Shown here one piece after another: positions 43,890-54,300 of a stretch of 64,000 nt of DNA; position 1 is the stretch's first letter, and each line of letters starts with the position of its first letter. The translations under genes and the position numbers were made by a program. The notes below the pieces were generated by a model. It had not been told where the DNA came from and ran no database searches. It was given only the letters and a program-made list of their open reading frames with translations. Location: positions 248,001 to 312,000 of the forward strand of contig JAPSFS010000001.1 in NCBI GenBank assembly GCA_035063785.1. The letters are read 5' to 3'. The DNA is from Comamonas_C sp026954015 (GTDB lineage: Bacteria; Pseudomonadota; Gammaproteobacteria; Burkholderiales; Burkholderiaceae_C).

Positions 43890-44834
43890 ATGATCGACGT
43901 CATCATCGTCAACTACAACACCGCGCACCTGCTTGGCCGCATGTTCGCCGCGTGCGACGCGGCGGCGCAGGGGCTGCAATTGCGCTATTGGGTGGTGGAC
44001 AACGCCTCGCGCGACGACTCGGTGGAAGTGCTGCGCCGCGAGCATCCGAATGCCTACGTACAGGTGAATACCGAGAACGTGGGCTTTGGCCGGGCCAACA
44101 ACCAGATGGTGGAGCACCTCAGCGGCGAATTCGTGCTGTTGCTCAATACCGACGCGTTCATGCAGCCCGATGCGCTGCGCGTGGCGCTGGACGTCATGCG
44201 CCGCCGCCCCAGGTGCGGCGTGGTGGGGGTGCGACTGACCGGAGAGGATGGCGGCTTGCAGCCCAGCTGCCGCTATTTCCCCACGCCATTCAACGTGTTC
44301 CTGAACCGCACGGGCCTGGCGCGGTTTTTCCCGTGGGTCAGGCTGGTGGACGACATGGCCTGGGACCACGCAGGCGAGCGCGTGTGTGACTGGGTGCCCG
44401 GCTGCTTCTTCCTGATGCGCAAGGCGGTGGTGGATGAGGTTGGGCTGTTCGATCCGCGCTACTTTCTCTACTCGGAAGAGGTTGATCTGTGCCAGCGTGT
44501 GAAGGCGGCGAGCTGGAGCGTGGTCTACACCGGTGCGACGAGCGTCGTGCATCTGGGGGGTGAGAGTGCCAAGTCGGACGGGGCGATCACGCGGTCCGGA
44601 CGGCAGATTTCCGAGTTGCAGGTGGAAAGCGAGCTGCTGTATTACCGCAAGCACTACGGGCTGTCTGGGGTGTGGCGGCACATCGTTCTGACGCATGTGG
44701 GCGATGCGTACCTGGCGCTGAAAGCGCTGCTGCGGGGCGGTGCCTGGGACCAGGCGAAGACGCACTTTGACCATGGGCGCAAGCTCAGGACCACGTGTGT
44801 GCGCACGCGTTGGGGCGTGGTGCCAACCCGGTGA
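43890..44834 (+). CDS. Glycosyltransferase family 2 (rhamnosyltransferase-like)
   Basis: A 314-residue GT-A enzyme starting IDVIIVNYNTAHLLGRMF, with VVDNASRDDSVEVLR, the nucleotide/metal motif VLLLNTDAFMQPDAL (about residues 85-99), and the acceptor-side segment DPRYFLYSEEVDLCQRVKAA. This layout is the WbbL/rhamnosyltransferase type. Starts 18 bases after the ABC exporter stop and is co-oriented with an acetyltransferase 17 bases downstream. Confidence 0.9.
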   Translation: MIDVIIVNYNTAHLLGRMFAACDAAAQGLQLRYWVVDNASRDDSVEVLRREHPNAYVQVNTENVGFGRANNQMVEHLSGEFVLLLNTDAFMQPDALRVALDVMRRRPRCGVVGVRLTGEDGGLQPSCRYFPTPFNVFLNRTGLARFFPWVRLVDDMAWDHAGERVCDWVPGCFFLMRKAVVDEVGLFDPRYFLYSEEVDLCQRVKAASWSVVYTGATSVVHLGGESAKSDGAITRSGRQISELQVESELLYYRKHYGLSGVWRHIVLTHVGDAYLALKALLRGGAWDQAKTHFDHGRKLRTTCVRTRWGVVPTR

Positions 44835-44851
44835 TGCGCAGGGGGTGATGT

Positions 44852-45337
44852 ATGGCCAACCCGAACATCAGTACTGAGGTGCCAGACTGGTCGCGTGAGG
44901 CGCTGCGACCCGGCGAGTGGAATCCAGGCAAACGTCTGCTTTCGAGCATTCGTGATTACCAGCGCCGAGCGGCACGGCGTGGAGTGTGGGCGGCATTCAC
45001 CCGGCGCGTAGCGGTGCTGCGCCACCCCGACGGGGTCGTGGTCCATCCGGCAGCGACGATCGGCCCCAACTGCCTGCTGTTGCAGCAGGTGACGCTGGGC
45101 GCGCACACCGGCGGTGGCGTGCCGGTGCTGGCGGGGCATGTGGACGTTGGCGCGGGTGCCAAGCTGCTTGGTGGCGTCACCATCGGCGCGCACACGGTCA
45201 TCGGTGCCAATGCGGTGGTGCTTACCGATATCCCGCCGGGCGCTGTTGCGGTGGGCGTACCGGCGCGGGTGGTGCGTCAGCATGAACTGCATCGCGAGGA
45301 GCACATGGACCTGTCCGCCAGCGAGGGAGTCGCGTGA
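44852..45337 (+). CDS. Serine O-acetyltransferase-like hexapeptide acyltransferase
   Basis: A 161-residue left-handed beta-helix acyltransferase. The hexapeptide repeat part contains VVHPAATIGPNCLLLQQVTL, GGVTIGAHTVIGANAVV and the C-terminal PPGAVAVGVPARVVR. This resembles the CysE C-terminal domain, but the N-terminal helical domain of CysE is mostly absent, so the enzyme probably acetylates a sugar or a serine-like substituent of the EPS rather than making cysteine. The ATG has GGGGGTGATGT upstream. Confidence 0.82.
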   Translation: MANPNISTEVPDWSREALRPGEWNPGKRLLSSIRDYQRRAARRGVWAAFTRRVAVLRHPDGVVVHPAATIGPNCLLLQQVTLGAHTGGGVPVLAGHVDVGAGAKLLGGVTIGAHTVIGANAVVLTDIPPGAVAVGVPARVVRQHELHREEHMDLSASEGVA

Positions 45338-45690
45338 TCATGCTCAGCCCAGCCACGCCGAAGGTTTTTGCGATCAGGAATGTCTTGCGCGGGCCGCTCA
45401 CCGTGGAGTGGGCGCGCGACGGCAACTTGGAGGTTGGCGTGAGTGCCCCCTTCACGCCGTGCTTCGCCGCGCTGCTGACCATGTCGTTGCCTTTCTGCCT
45501 TCCTGGTGTTCTGGCGGAATACTGCGGTAATGCCTTGCGGCGCATGACAGGTCGGGGAAATTTTCATCTAAATATGGCGCCAGCCCAATATTGCAGGGCG
45601 CCGGCAGCTATCGCAGAGATAGTAAATATTCCCCGTTGGAAGCGTTGCATTGCCGCTCGCCGAGGGGGCGGTGGAAAGGGCAGCCAGTGA
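45334..45690 (+). CDS. Doubtful small ORF between acetyltransferase and galE
   Basis: A 118-codon frame starting GTG at the stop of the acetyltransferase gene (GTGA overlap) and ending in a TGA that overlaps the galE GTG start by four bases. I recognise no family, signal peptide or membrane span, though a short hydrophobic stretch (CFAALLTMSLPFCLPGVL) occurs. The tail is basic and Gly-rich. Coupled overlaps at both ends argue for a real gene; the absence of any recognisable motif argues against it. Otherwise this 349-base stretch is an intergenic leader for galE. Confidence 0.3.
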   Translation: MIMLSPATPKVFAIRNVLRGPLTVEWARDGNLEVGVSAPFTPCFAALLTMSLPFCLPGVLAEYCGNALRRMTGRGNFHLNMAPAQYCRAPAAIAEIVNIPRWKRCIAARRGGGGKGSQ

Positions 45691-46733
45691 AATCGCGCAT
45701 TCTGGTTACCGGCGGTGCCGGTTACATCGGCTCGCACACGACCCTGGCCCTGCTGCAGGCGGGGTACGAGGTGCTGGTGCTCGACAACCTGAGCAACAGC
45801 ACGCGTGAATCGCTCGCGCGCGTGGCGCGCCTCGCCGGGCGTGAAGCGGATTTCGTGCAAGGCGACGTGCGCGACGCCGCGCTGCTGCGCGACGTTCTGA
45901 CACATCGCGAGGTGGCTGCGGTGTTTCATTTCGCGGGACTCAAGGCGGTGGGCGAGAGCGTGCAGCACCCGCTGCGCTACTACGACAACAACGTGGGTGG
46001 TGCGGTTGCGCTGTGCCAGGCGATGGCCGAGGCCGGGGTGTTCCAGCTGGTGTTCAGCTCGTCGGCCACGGTGTACGGCGAGCCGGCACGCATGCCCATT
46101 GGGGAAGACACACCCACCGGGCGCCCGACCAACCCCTACGGCCGCACCAAGCTGGTGATTGAAGAGATGCTGCGGGATCTGGCGGTGGCGGATGCGCGCT
46201 GGCGCATTGCCGTGTTGCGCTATTTCAACCCGGTGGGTGCGCATGAAAGCGGGTTGATCGGCGAGGACCCTGGCGGGATACCCAACAACCTGCTGCCCTA
46301 CATCAGCCAGGTAGCGGTCGGGCGGCTTGAAGCGCTTGCGATTTTCGGCAACGACTACCCGACGCCGGACGGCACTGGCGTGCGCGACTACATCCACGTG
46401 GTGGACCTTGCCGATGGACACCTCAAGGCGCTGGTCGCACTGCAGCAGCGCACCGGCTGGAACGCGTGGAACCTGGGTACGGGGCGCGGCTACAGCGTGA
46501 TGGAGATGGTGCGCGCCTTTGAGCGCGCGTCCGGCAAGGCCATCCCGTGCCGCGTGGCGCCGCGCCGCGTGGGCGATGTCGCCCAATGCTGGGCCAACCC
46601 GGACAAGGCCAGTCGCGAGTTGGGCTGGACGGCGCTGCGTGGGCTCGATCAGATGATGGCCGACGCGTGGCACTGGCAGGCGACCAATCCCAACGGGTAC
46701 GGCGCGAACGGCCGCCGGGAGCAGGCGACGTGA
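45687..46733 (+). CDS. galE: UDP-glucose 4-epimerase
   Basis: A 348-residue short-chain dehydrogenase-type epimerase interconverting UDP-glucose and UDP-galactose (possibly the N-acetyl forms too). NAD motif ILVTGGAGYIGSHT (residues about 4-18), catalytic Ser region SSSATVYGEP and catalytic Tyr-Lys in NPYGRTKLVIEE. C-terminal RDYIHVVDLADGHLKAL and LGTGRGYSVMEM are GalE hallmarks. GTG start with GAAAGGGCAGCCA upstream. Supplies galactose-type donors for this EPS. Confidence 0.95.
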   Translation: MKSRILVTGGAGYIGSHTTLALLQAGYEVLVLDNLSNSTRESLARVARLAGREADFVQGDVRDAALLRDVLTHREVAAVFHFAGLKAVGESVQHPLRYYDNNVGGAVALCQAMAEAGVFQLVFSSSATVYGEPARMPIGEDTPTGRPTNPYGRTKLVIEEMLRDLAVADARWRIAVLRYFNPVGAHESGLIGEDPGGIPNNLLPYISQVAVGRLEALAIFGNDYPTPDGTGVRDYIHVVDLADGHLKALVALQQRTGWNAWNLGTGRGYSVMEMVRAFERASGKAIPCRVAPRRVGDVAQCWANPDKASRELGWTALRGLDQMMADAWHWQATNPNGYGANGRREQAT

Positions 46734-46770
46734 AAGCGTACCGGCTGGTTCGTGCATGGGGTGCTCGGCG

Positions 46771-47730
46771 ATGAACACCGTGGGCCTGGTCGTCATTGGC
46801 CGCAACGAGGGGGAACGCCTGCGCGTGTGCCTGGCTTCAGCGGTGGGCGCGGTGGCGACGGTGGTGTACGTGGATTCGGGTTCCACCGATGGTTCGGTCG
46901 AACTTGCGCGCGGCATGGGCGCGCAGGTGGTCGCGCTGGACATGCGCCAGCCCTTTACCGCGGCGCGGGCGCGCAACGCGGGGTTTCGTGCGCTGATGGT
47001 GGCGCAGCCGGGGACGCAGTTCGTGCAGTTCGTCGATGGCGATTGCGAGCTGATGCCGGAATGGCTGGCCGCCGCGCAGACCTTCCTGGCAGCGCACCCG
47101 GCGTATGCGGTGGTCTGCGGTCGACTGCGCGAGCGCTACCCCGAACGGTCCGTCTACAACCGGCTGTGCGACCACGAGTGGGATACCCCCGTGGGGGACG
47201 CCAGGGCTTGCGGCGGCATTGCGATGCTGCGCGCCGAGGCGCTGCGCGCGGTGGGCGGCTTTCGAGAAGACCTGATTGCGGGCGAAGAGCCTGAACTCTG
47301 TGTCCGCCTGCGCGCCGCCGGCTGGAAGATTTACTGCCTGGGCACCGACATGGCGTGGCACGACGCCGCGATGCTGCACTGGCGCCAATGGTGGCGCCGC
47401 AGCGTGCGCGGCGGCTATGCGTACGCCGAAGGTGTGTGGCTGCACGGCGCGCCACCCGAGCGCCATTGGGTGACCGAGACGCGGCGCTCGCTTGCATGGG
47501 GGCTGTTGCTCCCCGTGCTGATCGTGATCGTTGCCGGATGGCTGGGCGCGTGGGCGTGGGCGCTGCTGCTGGCGTACCCGCTGCAGGTGTTGCGCCTTGC
47601 GCGCCGGCACCAGAGCGTGGCGCGCGGCTTCTTCCTGGTGGCGGGCAAGTTCGCGGAAAGCTGGGGGGTGTTGCGGTTTCTGCGCAATCGTCTGCTGCAC
47701 CGCCGCCAGGCGCTGATCGAATACAAATAA
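46771..47730 (+). CDS. Glycosyltransferase family 2
   Basis: A 319-residue GT-A enzyme: LVVIGRNEGERLRVCLAS at the N-terminus, YVDSGSTDGSVELARGMG, the metal motif QFVDGDCELMPEWL (about residue 85), and a catalytic-type ED in AGEEPELCVRLRAAGW. A C-terminal hydrophobic pair (LLLPVLIVIVAGWLGAWAWA) anchors it to the membrane. The ATG giving MNTVGLVV is preferred over an ATG five codons upstream. It sits between galE and another transferase, as part of repeat-unit assembly. Confidence 0.88.
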   Translation: MNTVGLVVIGRNEGERLRVCLASAVGAVATVVYVDSGSTDGSVELARGMGAQVVALDMRQPFTAARARNAGFRALMVAQPGTQFVQFVDGDCELMPEWLAAAQTFLAAHPAYAVVCGRLRERYPERSVYNRLCDHEWDTPVGDARACGGIAMLRAEALRAVGGFREDLIAGEEPELCVRLRAAGWKIYCLGTDMAWHDAAMLHWRQWWRRSVRGGYAYAEGVWLHGAPPERHWVTETRRSLAWGLLLPVLIVIVAGWLGAWAWALLLAYPLQVLRLARRHQSVARGFFLVAGKFAESWGVLRFLRNRLLHRRQALIEYK

Positions 47731-47738
47731 GCCGGCTC

Positions 47739-48761
47739 ATGGGCATGCTGACCGCGATCAATGTTCCCGAGCTGAGCCCGGCCGACGATACCTTCGTGCA
47801 CCTGAAGACGCGTGCCGAACTGCAATGGATCAAGCTCAGCGGCTTGCCGCCCAAGGGGGCAATGCGCCACGTAATGGTGGGTAGGCTTTCACGGTACCGG
47901 GCGGCGCTCCAGATGGTTTGGCACGCGCCGAGGGCCGACTTCATTGTCTCGCACATGCCGCGGATGACTGCCGCCGTGAGCCGGCTGCTGGGCTTGCGTG
48001 GGCGTCGCGTGCCGCACCTGGGGTTCGCGTTCAACTTCGCCGAATTGTCCACAGGCGTGCGTTACCGGTACATGCGGAGTGCGATCCAGTGCGTTGACCA
48101 AATGGCCGTTTTTTCGCAGATCGAGCGCGAGCACTATGCGCGTTATTTCGACGTCGATCCCGCGGTGTTCCAGCCCGTGCTCTGGTCGCAAGACCCGCCG
48201 CCGGTCGCCGCCGACAGCGTGTATCGTTTTTCCGCGCCCTACCTCTGCGCGGTAGGCGGCGAGGGGCGCGATTTTCCGTTGCTGCTGGAGGTGGCCCGGC
48301 GCCTGGGGCCGTCGGTCACGCTGGTCGTGATCACGTGGCCGGACTGGCTCAAGGGACCGCGCGTGCCTGACAATGTGAAAGTGCTGACCAACATTCCGCT
48401 GGCCCAGGTGTGGCGGCTCGCGAGCGACAGTTGCGGCGCGCTGGTGCCGCTACGCACCCGCGATACTTGCTGTGGCCAGATCACACTGGTGAGCGCCAAA
48501 TTGCTCGGATTGCCGATAGTGACCACCTGGTCACACGCAACACGGGAATATATGGAAGGGCGTGAGGCGGTGCTGGTGGCGGAGCCGGGGGATGTGCAAG
48601 CGTTTACGGACCGTGTGCGCGAAGTGATTGACGAGCGGGCCAGTCTTCGGTCTGCGACACGGAACGATTCAGTGCCGGAGCGCACAGTGCATGACCTCGG
48701 GCGTTGGGGTCAATATCTTGAGAATTCGTTAGTACCCACGTTCGCATTCGCGCGACGTTAA
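47739..48761 (+). CDS. Putative GT-B glycosyltransferase
   Basis: A 340-residue protein with a weak GT-B appearance. The N-terminal domain has APRADFIVSHMPRMTAAVS and RVPHLGFAFNFAELS. The C-terminal domain has YLCAVGGEGRDFPLLLEVAR, then LVVITWPDWLKG, VKVLTNIPLAQVWRLAS and AKLLGLPIVTTWSHATREYM, which fits a donor-site helix followed by a conserved Glu. The canonical GT4 EPFGL-type motif is not obvious, so the family is uncertain. It starts 8 bases after the preceding glycosyltransferase. Confidence 0.75.
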   Translation: MGMLTAINVPELSPADDTFVHLKTRAELQWIKLSGLPPKGAMRHVMVGRLSRYRAALQMVWHAPRADFIVSHMPRMTAAVSRLLGLRGRRVPHLGFAFNFAELSTGVRYRYMRSAIQCVDQMAVFSQIEREHYARYFDVDPAVFQPVLWSQDPPPVAADSVYRFSAPYLCAVGGEGRDFPLLLEVARRLGPSVTLVVITWPDWLKGPRVPDNVKVLTNIPLAQVWRLASDSCGALVPLRTRDTCCGQITLVSAKLLGLPIVTTWSHATREYMEGREAVLVAEPGDVQAFTDRVREVIDERASLRSATRNDSVPERTVHDLGRWGQYLENSLVPTFAFARR

Positions 48762-48780
48762 GAGACTGTTGAGTCGTCGT

Positions 48781-50319
48781 ATGAGGGAAAGAGATATCAA
48801 CAAACCACCAGCGCATGCATCGATCTGGGCGGCAGGGTTGGTCGTTGCTTGTTTATGGATTTCTCTGTTCTTTCCCAAGCTGCTTCCGGGTTTATCCATC
48901 AAGGCAGTAGCGTGGGTTTTCATATCCGCTTTTCTGATGTCGCCGATATTGTACGGAAAACGGTTGCGAAACTTCGGCATCACCCTGATTTCTGTTGTTG
49001 GAGCGGTGGATATTTTTCATGTTTACTATTTCGGGACGTTGTCTGACGAATATTTGATTGCAACCATCTTGCGGACTAATACGCAGGAAGCGGCTGATTT
49101 CTGGAAGACACTGCCTATACTCCCGGGTATCGGGGCGCTCGCCTGGTTGGTATACACTTTTATTGTTCGTAAATTCTTGGGTAATATTTTCTCACTGGGG
49201 AGGGGTATATCGCATATCGCTCTCGCGGTTGGATGCCTAGCTCTGATTGCATGGCTTGGAATTGGCATGGTATATTTGGCTGCGGGGGCAACGCAGAAAG
49301 TTGAGGTGGAACTCAAGGTCCGTAATGTATATCCGGCGCACGTGGTGTGGGCCGTGGCTAAACAAAAATATATGTCCGGCGCCGTAATTTATAAACCCAC
49401 CGCCCCCGAGGTGCAGCCAGACTCCAGAAAAATACCGATCATCGTCGCAGTGATCGGAGAGAGCGCCACATCTCAACGTTGGTCGTTGCTGGGTTACCAG
49501 GCTGCCGATACCAACAAGGAACTGAATGGTCTTTCAGGAACGAAGATTTTTGGCGTGATGGCCCGAGGATTCGCAACCGTTTCGGCTCTGCCCTACGTCA
49601 TGACAGGGTTTTCAGCGGAACAGAGCATAAAAAATAAATCGCCATCCTTCCTGGATCTGGCGAAATTCTCGGGGTACAAGGTATTTGTCTTCGATAATTC
49701 CAGATCATTTCGGGGAGGTGATTTCTTTGGCCAATTGCTGAGGCGTTCAACCGACGTTTACAAAAAAGTTGGTAACGGGGATCACGATGGCATTCTGACA
49801 TCTTGGTTGGAAGGAGCTGTCAAGGATCCGGCACCTTACAAACTCATCGTGCTGCACACGTTCGGAAGCCATGAGATCGCGACCGACCGCTATCCGAGAG
49901 AATTTGATAAAACAGGGGATCCATACGATAATTCCATTGTTTATACAAGCCATCTGCTTAGATATTGGATCGACATTCTTGGGGTGTCAGACAAGGCGAG
50001 CGTACTTTTGTACACCAGCGATCATGGACTATCGATGCCACCCTGCAGACCGGCTTATATACACAAAAGAAGCATGAGCAGTCTGGAGGTTCCTTTCCTG
50101 ATGTATGGGAACAGGATCGCTCATGATGAATATCCAGAATTTTTCCGTATTGATGATGAACATGACAACAGCAATGCGTTGCTCGGACAAAAGGTGGTCG
50201 AAGGCTCGGGTTATCAACGATTGGTGCGGGAAGGTGTATGGCCCAGGAGCGGAAATCCTGTTTTTGAGAATAAGCGGTGGTCTGAGTTGAAGAGGTTGGA
50301 TGCATGTTCGCTGTCGTGA
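48781..50319 (+). CDS. Phosphoethanolamine transferase-like (EptA/sulfatase-fold) membrane enzyme
   Basis: A 512-residue protein with an N-terminal membrane domain of about five spans (to about residue 170) and a periplasmic alkaline phosphatase-like domain. The catalytic Thr is about residue 230 in VIGESATSQRWSLLGYQ, and other metal-binding segments are VLHTFGSHE and LLYTSDHGLSM. Such enzymes move phosphoethanolamine from phosphatidylethanolamine to lipid A or glycans. Here, in an EPS locus, the acceptor is probably a sugar of the polymer (inference). The gene is AT-rich. A decayed relative lies at 35076. Confidence 0.85.
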   Translation: MRERDINKPPAHASIWAAGLVVACLWISLFFPKLLPGLSIKAVAWVFISAFLMSPILYGKRLRNFGITLISVVGAVDIFHVYYFGTLSDEYLIATILRTNTQEAADFWKTLPILPGIGALAWLVYTFIVRKFLGNIFSLGRGISHIALAVGCLALIAWLGIGMVYLAAGATQKVEVELKVRNVYPAHVVWAVAKQKYMSGAVIYKPTAPEVQPDSRKIPIIVAVIGESATSQRWSLLGYQAADTNKELNGLSGTKIFGVMARGFATVSALPYVMTGFSAEQSIKNKSPSFLDLAKFSGYKVFVFDNSRSFRGGDFFGQLLRRSTDVYKKVGNGDHDGILTSWLEGAVKDPAPYKLIVLHTFGSHEIATDRYPREFDKTGDPYDNSIVYTSHLLRYWIDILGVSDKASVLLYTSDHGLSMPPCRPAYIHKRSMSSLEVPFLMYGNRIAHDEYPEFFRIDDEHDNSNALLGQKVVEGSGYQRLVREGVWPRSGNPVFENKRWSELKRLDACSLS

Positions 50320-50559
50320 AGATTAAATGTAATTCACAACGTATTGATAAATTTCAGCGCCAATTAATTTGCCCCGTGTAAATTGTTGGTGCGAATGCTG
50401 ATTCCTGGACGATAATAGAATTTAGACGCACGGAAAACCATGATAATTTTGGATTTGTGGTGAGGGCGTGTGTATGTCGATGATGCTGGGGTGTAACTGC
50501 GCCGGTATTGGGGTTGCTATCTGCATGGCAAGACGATATTTTGATGTTCTGAAAATTTT

Positions 50560-51327
50560 ATGAAGTGGATATTCGGTTCGACAACTGCTGGCGTGCAATC
50601 TGCACTGTTGGATGTCTTCGATCGCGTTTACGTGATCAATCTGCCGACGAGAAAAGATCGGCGCGAGGAGATGGAGCAGCAACTTCGCTCGGTCGGCGCT
50701 TCCTTTGCTGATGAACGGGTGGTTTTGTATCCCGCAGTTCGGCCGTTAGACGCAGGCGGGTTTCCAAGTGTTGGTGCGCGTGGGTGTTTTTTGAGCCATC
50801 TGCAGGTGCTGAGGGATGCCCAAAAGCACGAAGAGGCGAAAAATATTCTGATTCTGGAGGACGATTGTAATTTCAGGAAAAATATCGGGGATCGACTTCC
50901 AGGAATTTCCAATTTGCTTCAACTGCGCGGCGATGTTCTGTTTTATGGAGGAGAGATAAATCTCGACGGGAAAAAAATTGCTGAAAACATAAACGATCTG
51001 GTGGAGGTGCCGCCGACGCGGCGGATTGTTGGTGCTCACTGCATCGGCATGCACCGAAAAACTGCCGGGCGAATTGCAGATTATCTGGAGTGTATGCTTC
51101 AGCGGGCGCCTGGAAGTGCAGAAGGCGGGCCGATGCACGTGGATGGCGCGTATTCATGGTTCCGGAAGGATAATACGGATATCAGAACGTGGATGTCCGT
51201 TCCGGAGTGCGTCTATCAGCGAAGTTCGTCGAACGATATATCTGGGCGCCGATGGATGGAAAAAAATCCAGTAACGGAAAAATTCGTCATCCTGGCGAGA
51301 AAAATGAAAAACCGCATGTCGTCTTGA
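50560..51327 (+). CDS. Glycosyltransferase family 25 (LPS/EPS galactosyltransferase-like)
   Basis: A 255-residue protein of the GT25 type: DRVYVINLPTRKDRREEME (about residues 25-43), ARGCFLSHLQVLRDA, and NILILEDDCNF with the acidic metal-binding motif (about 105). These enzymes usually add galactose or glucose. AT-rich, as are both neighbours. A 240-base AT-rich gap without a recognised gene lies upstream. It ends 22 bases before the large NRPS-like gene. The ATG at 50560 has no strong ribosome-binding site. Confidence 0.85.
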   Translation: MKWIFGSTTAGVQSALLDVFDRVYVINLPTRKDRREEMEQQLRSVGASFADERVVLYPAVRPLDAGGFPSVGARGCFLSHLQVLRDAQKHEEAKNILILEDDCNFRKNIGDRLPGISNLLQLRGDVLFYGGEINLDGKKIAENINDLVEVPPTRRIVGAHCIGMHRKTAGRIADYLECMLQRAPGSAEGGPMHVDGAYSWFRKDNTDIRTWMSVPECVYQRSSSNDISGRRWMEKNPVTEKFVILARKMKNRMSS

Positions 51328-51349
51328 TTTCTTGGGAAAAATTGAAAAC

Positions 51350-54300
51350 ATGAGAAACGTTGATGAGATGCGGAAATTTGATGTGTTTCCGCTGACGCCT
51401 GGTGAGGAGCGTTACTTGCTGGCCGAGCAGTTCACTCCGGAAATATATCAATTGCCGCGTGTGCTCTGTATCGACGGAAACATCGATATTGAACGAATCA
51501 AGCGTGCCTTGACGTTGCTGGTGTCGCGGCATCCTGCACTGCGGACCGGTTTTTTCAAAAATTCAACCAATGGTTTTGAAGCGCATGTTTTTCATGAGGT
51601 TCGTCACGAGTGGCAAGTTATCGACATGCCTGGTGCCGATGCCGGGGCTGTTGACGCGTGGTTGCGATCAAGGTTGAAGAAAACCACCGACTTCTCCCCT
51701 GAATCGCTGAGTCATTTCTACCTGATCCGCGCATCGGCACTGAGAAGCTTTCTTGTTACTTCAGTCCATCATAGTATCGCGGACGGTCAGTCGCTGCAAC
51801 GTATAATTGTCGAATTATTTGACGCTTATTCAAATGAGGAAGTACGTTCTGTGGCTCGGGGGCCACACGATGTCATAACGGCCGATTGGAGCGTGCAGGG
51901 AGATTTCCAACACGCTTTGCAGTGGTGGGCAGAAAAATTGCGAAATGTACCGGCTGTCATTGGACTTCCTCGGGATTTGGGGGGCGGTGAAAAAAAGGGC
52001 GTAACCGGTGTCACTTATGGATTGGAACCGGAGGCTGTTGCTGCTGCTGCCGATCTTGCGGATAAATTGCGCGTCTCGGAGTTTACCGTATGGTATGCAA
52101 CATTGCATGTATTGCTGGGGAGATTGACTGGTTCGGCCGATGTTTTCAGTTCGTTCCAGTCGAACGGAAGAAGATTCCTCAAGAATTCCACCGATAGTAT
52201 TGGTGCGTATTCCAATGCCTTGGTAATTCATACCGAGATTGACCGTGAATGGAATTTTTCTGATTTCGTGAATTACCTCAACGGGGAAGTGCGATCCGCG
52301 ATAGGACACGAACTTGCGCCCTACCATAAGGTGATCGAGAAGACCGGGGTGCATCCGCGATTTGGTGTCAACTGGTACCCGCAGTTTCCGGAAATAGATG
52401 TTCCGGAATTGAAACTGACGGATATCAGTCCGGAATTGTGGGAGTCCGATTATCAATTGAATTTCCGCTTCATGAGGGAGCATGAGCGGCGCAACTTGGT
52501 GGTTTACTATGCAGAAGCGGAGTTATCGAGAGTACGAATTGATGGGTTGGTCGAACAGCTGCAGGCGCTGATTGTCCAATTCTCGCGAGATCCGCTACGC
52601 ATCTTGCGCCGCACAAGATTGACTGAATTGCCGCCAGCCTTTTTGCGCGGTGAACGCGAAACGCTCAAAGGAGAGGCTGCTGGAACGATCACTGCTGAAT
52701 TTTTGCGACGGGTGAGAATGTCACCGGAATCGATTGCCATTCGATCGGCAGCAGGGGAAATAAGCTACCAAGAGCTTGGGATGAGGGCTGGAGGCGTTGG
52801 TGCCGAATTGGACAGGCTGAATGTTTCGAGAAATGCTCGAGTGGCAATATATGGCGTCCGGAATGCGGAATTTATAATCAATCTATTGGGGGTATCCGTC
52901 CGTGGTAACTCTTTTTTGATCTTGGACAGCGGTTATCCGGATCAACGATTGAGCCGGATGATTGAAGAGGTGCATGCCGAGGCAATAATATACTCTGTAA
53001 TTGACGATGCTGCTGAGCGCGTGGCGTCGCTCGGAAATTCTACGGGTTGTTTGAGTATTGGCATTCCGATCGATGCACGTGCTCCGGTGGATGAAAACGC
53101 AGTTGACCCCGAAGATGCGGCGTATTTTATTTTCACCTCGGGAACCACAGGGTGGCCCAAGGGGATGGTGGTTTCGCATCGCCCGTTGACAAATTTTGTG
53201 AGATGGCATGCGGCGAAATTTTCCTTGACGTCTGCCGATAGATTTTCTTTTTTTTCGGGACTGGCACACGATCCGGCATTGCGCGATATTTTCACCCCGC
53301 TTTCGGTGGGGGCCACGCTTCTGATACCGACCCAGGACGAAATTCTGCAGCCGACCAGTCTGCCTGCCTGGATAAAGAAAACCGGGCCTACCGTTTGCCA
53401 CGCTACTCCACCGCTGGGAGAGTTGATGCTTGCAGGTGCGGCGCCCGACGCATTGAGTTCGATCCGTGTGATATTCTGGGGAGGCGATATGCTTCGCCCG
53501 AAGTTGCTCGAGCGGTTCTCTGAAATTTCACCGGAGACGCGGCATGTGAATTTCTATGGCGCGACGGAGACACCTCAGGCGGCAACTTATTATCCGGTGG
53601 ATCTGGATATCGACGGGGAAAAATACGCCATCCCCATTGGATGGGCCACCGGGGGCCATATTGCGCACGTGGTTGATTCTGATGGATTGGCGCTGGGTCC
53701 CTATGAGCCCGGGGAGGTCGAGATCATTGCCGACGAGCTGACCTTGGGCACGCTCGATCATGGAAGGATTTTGCCGTTACCGGATGACGGGACACGGAGA
53801 AAATATAGGACGGGAGACCGTGGATTTCATCACAGGGATGGTTCGATCCAGCTCGTCGGGAGGAGCGATGACCAGGTAAAGATCCGCGGCTACCGCGTTG
53901 AGCCGTCGGAGATTTCCTCCGCGCTGTTGGCGCATCCCCGTGTGATGAATGCCTGTGTACTCCCGGTGGAGCGAGGCGGCAACATTCGACTGGTTGCCTT
54001 TGTGGTGGATAGTCTGGAGAGCTCGACGCGCGCACCTGCCTTGACCGCGTTTCTGGAGCACCGGCTGCCTGCCTATATGCTGCCGGCGCAGTTCATCCAC
54101 GTTGACAGTCTGCCGCTGCTCCCGAACGGCAAGATAGACAGAGGTGCTCTCCGTAGCCTGGCGGCAACGGAGGAGGTCGCGCATGCGCCGGTGGATGATC
54201 GAGTTCTAACCGAAAGAGAGTCGGCACTGATAGAGGCGTGGAAACTTGAGCTGGGCGTCGACGATGTCACGTTGAATGACAGCCTGGTTTCCTTGGGAGG

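Noticed and set aside
42087..44774. An 895-codon open frame on the - strand
   Set aside because: It lies opposite the ABC exporter and GT2 genes, which have clear motifs. Its product is a low-complexity His/Arg/Gln-rich sequence typical of antisense frames in GC-rich DNA.
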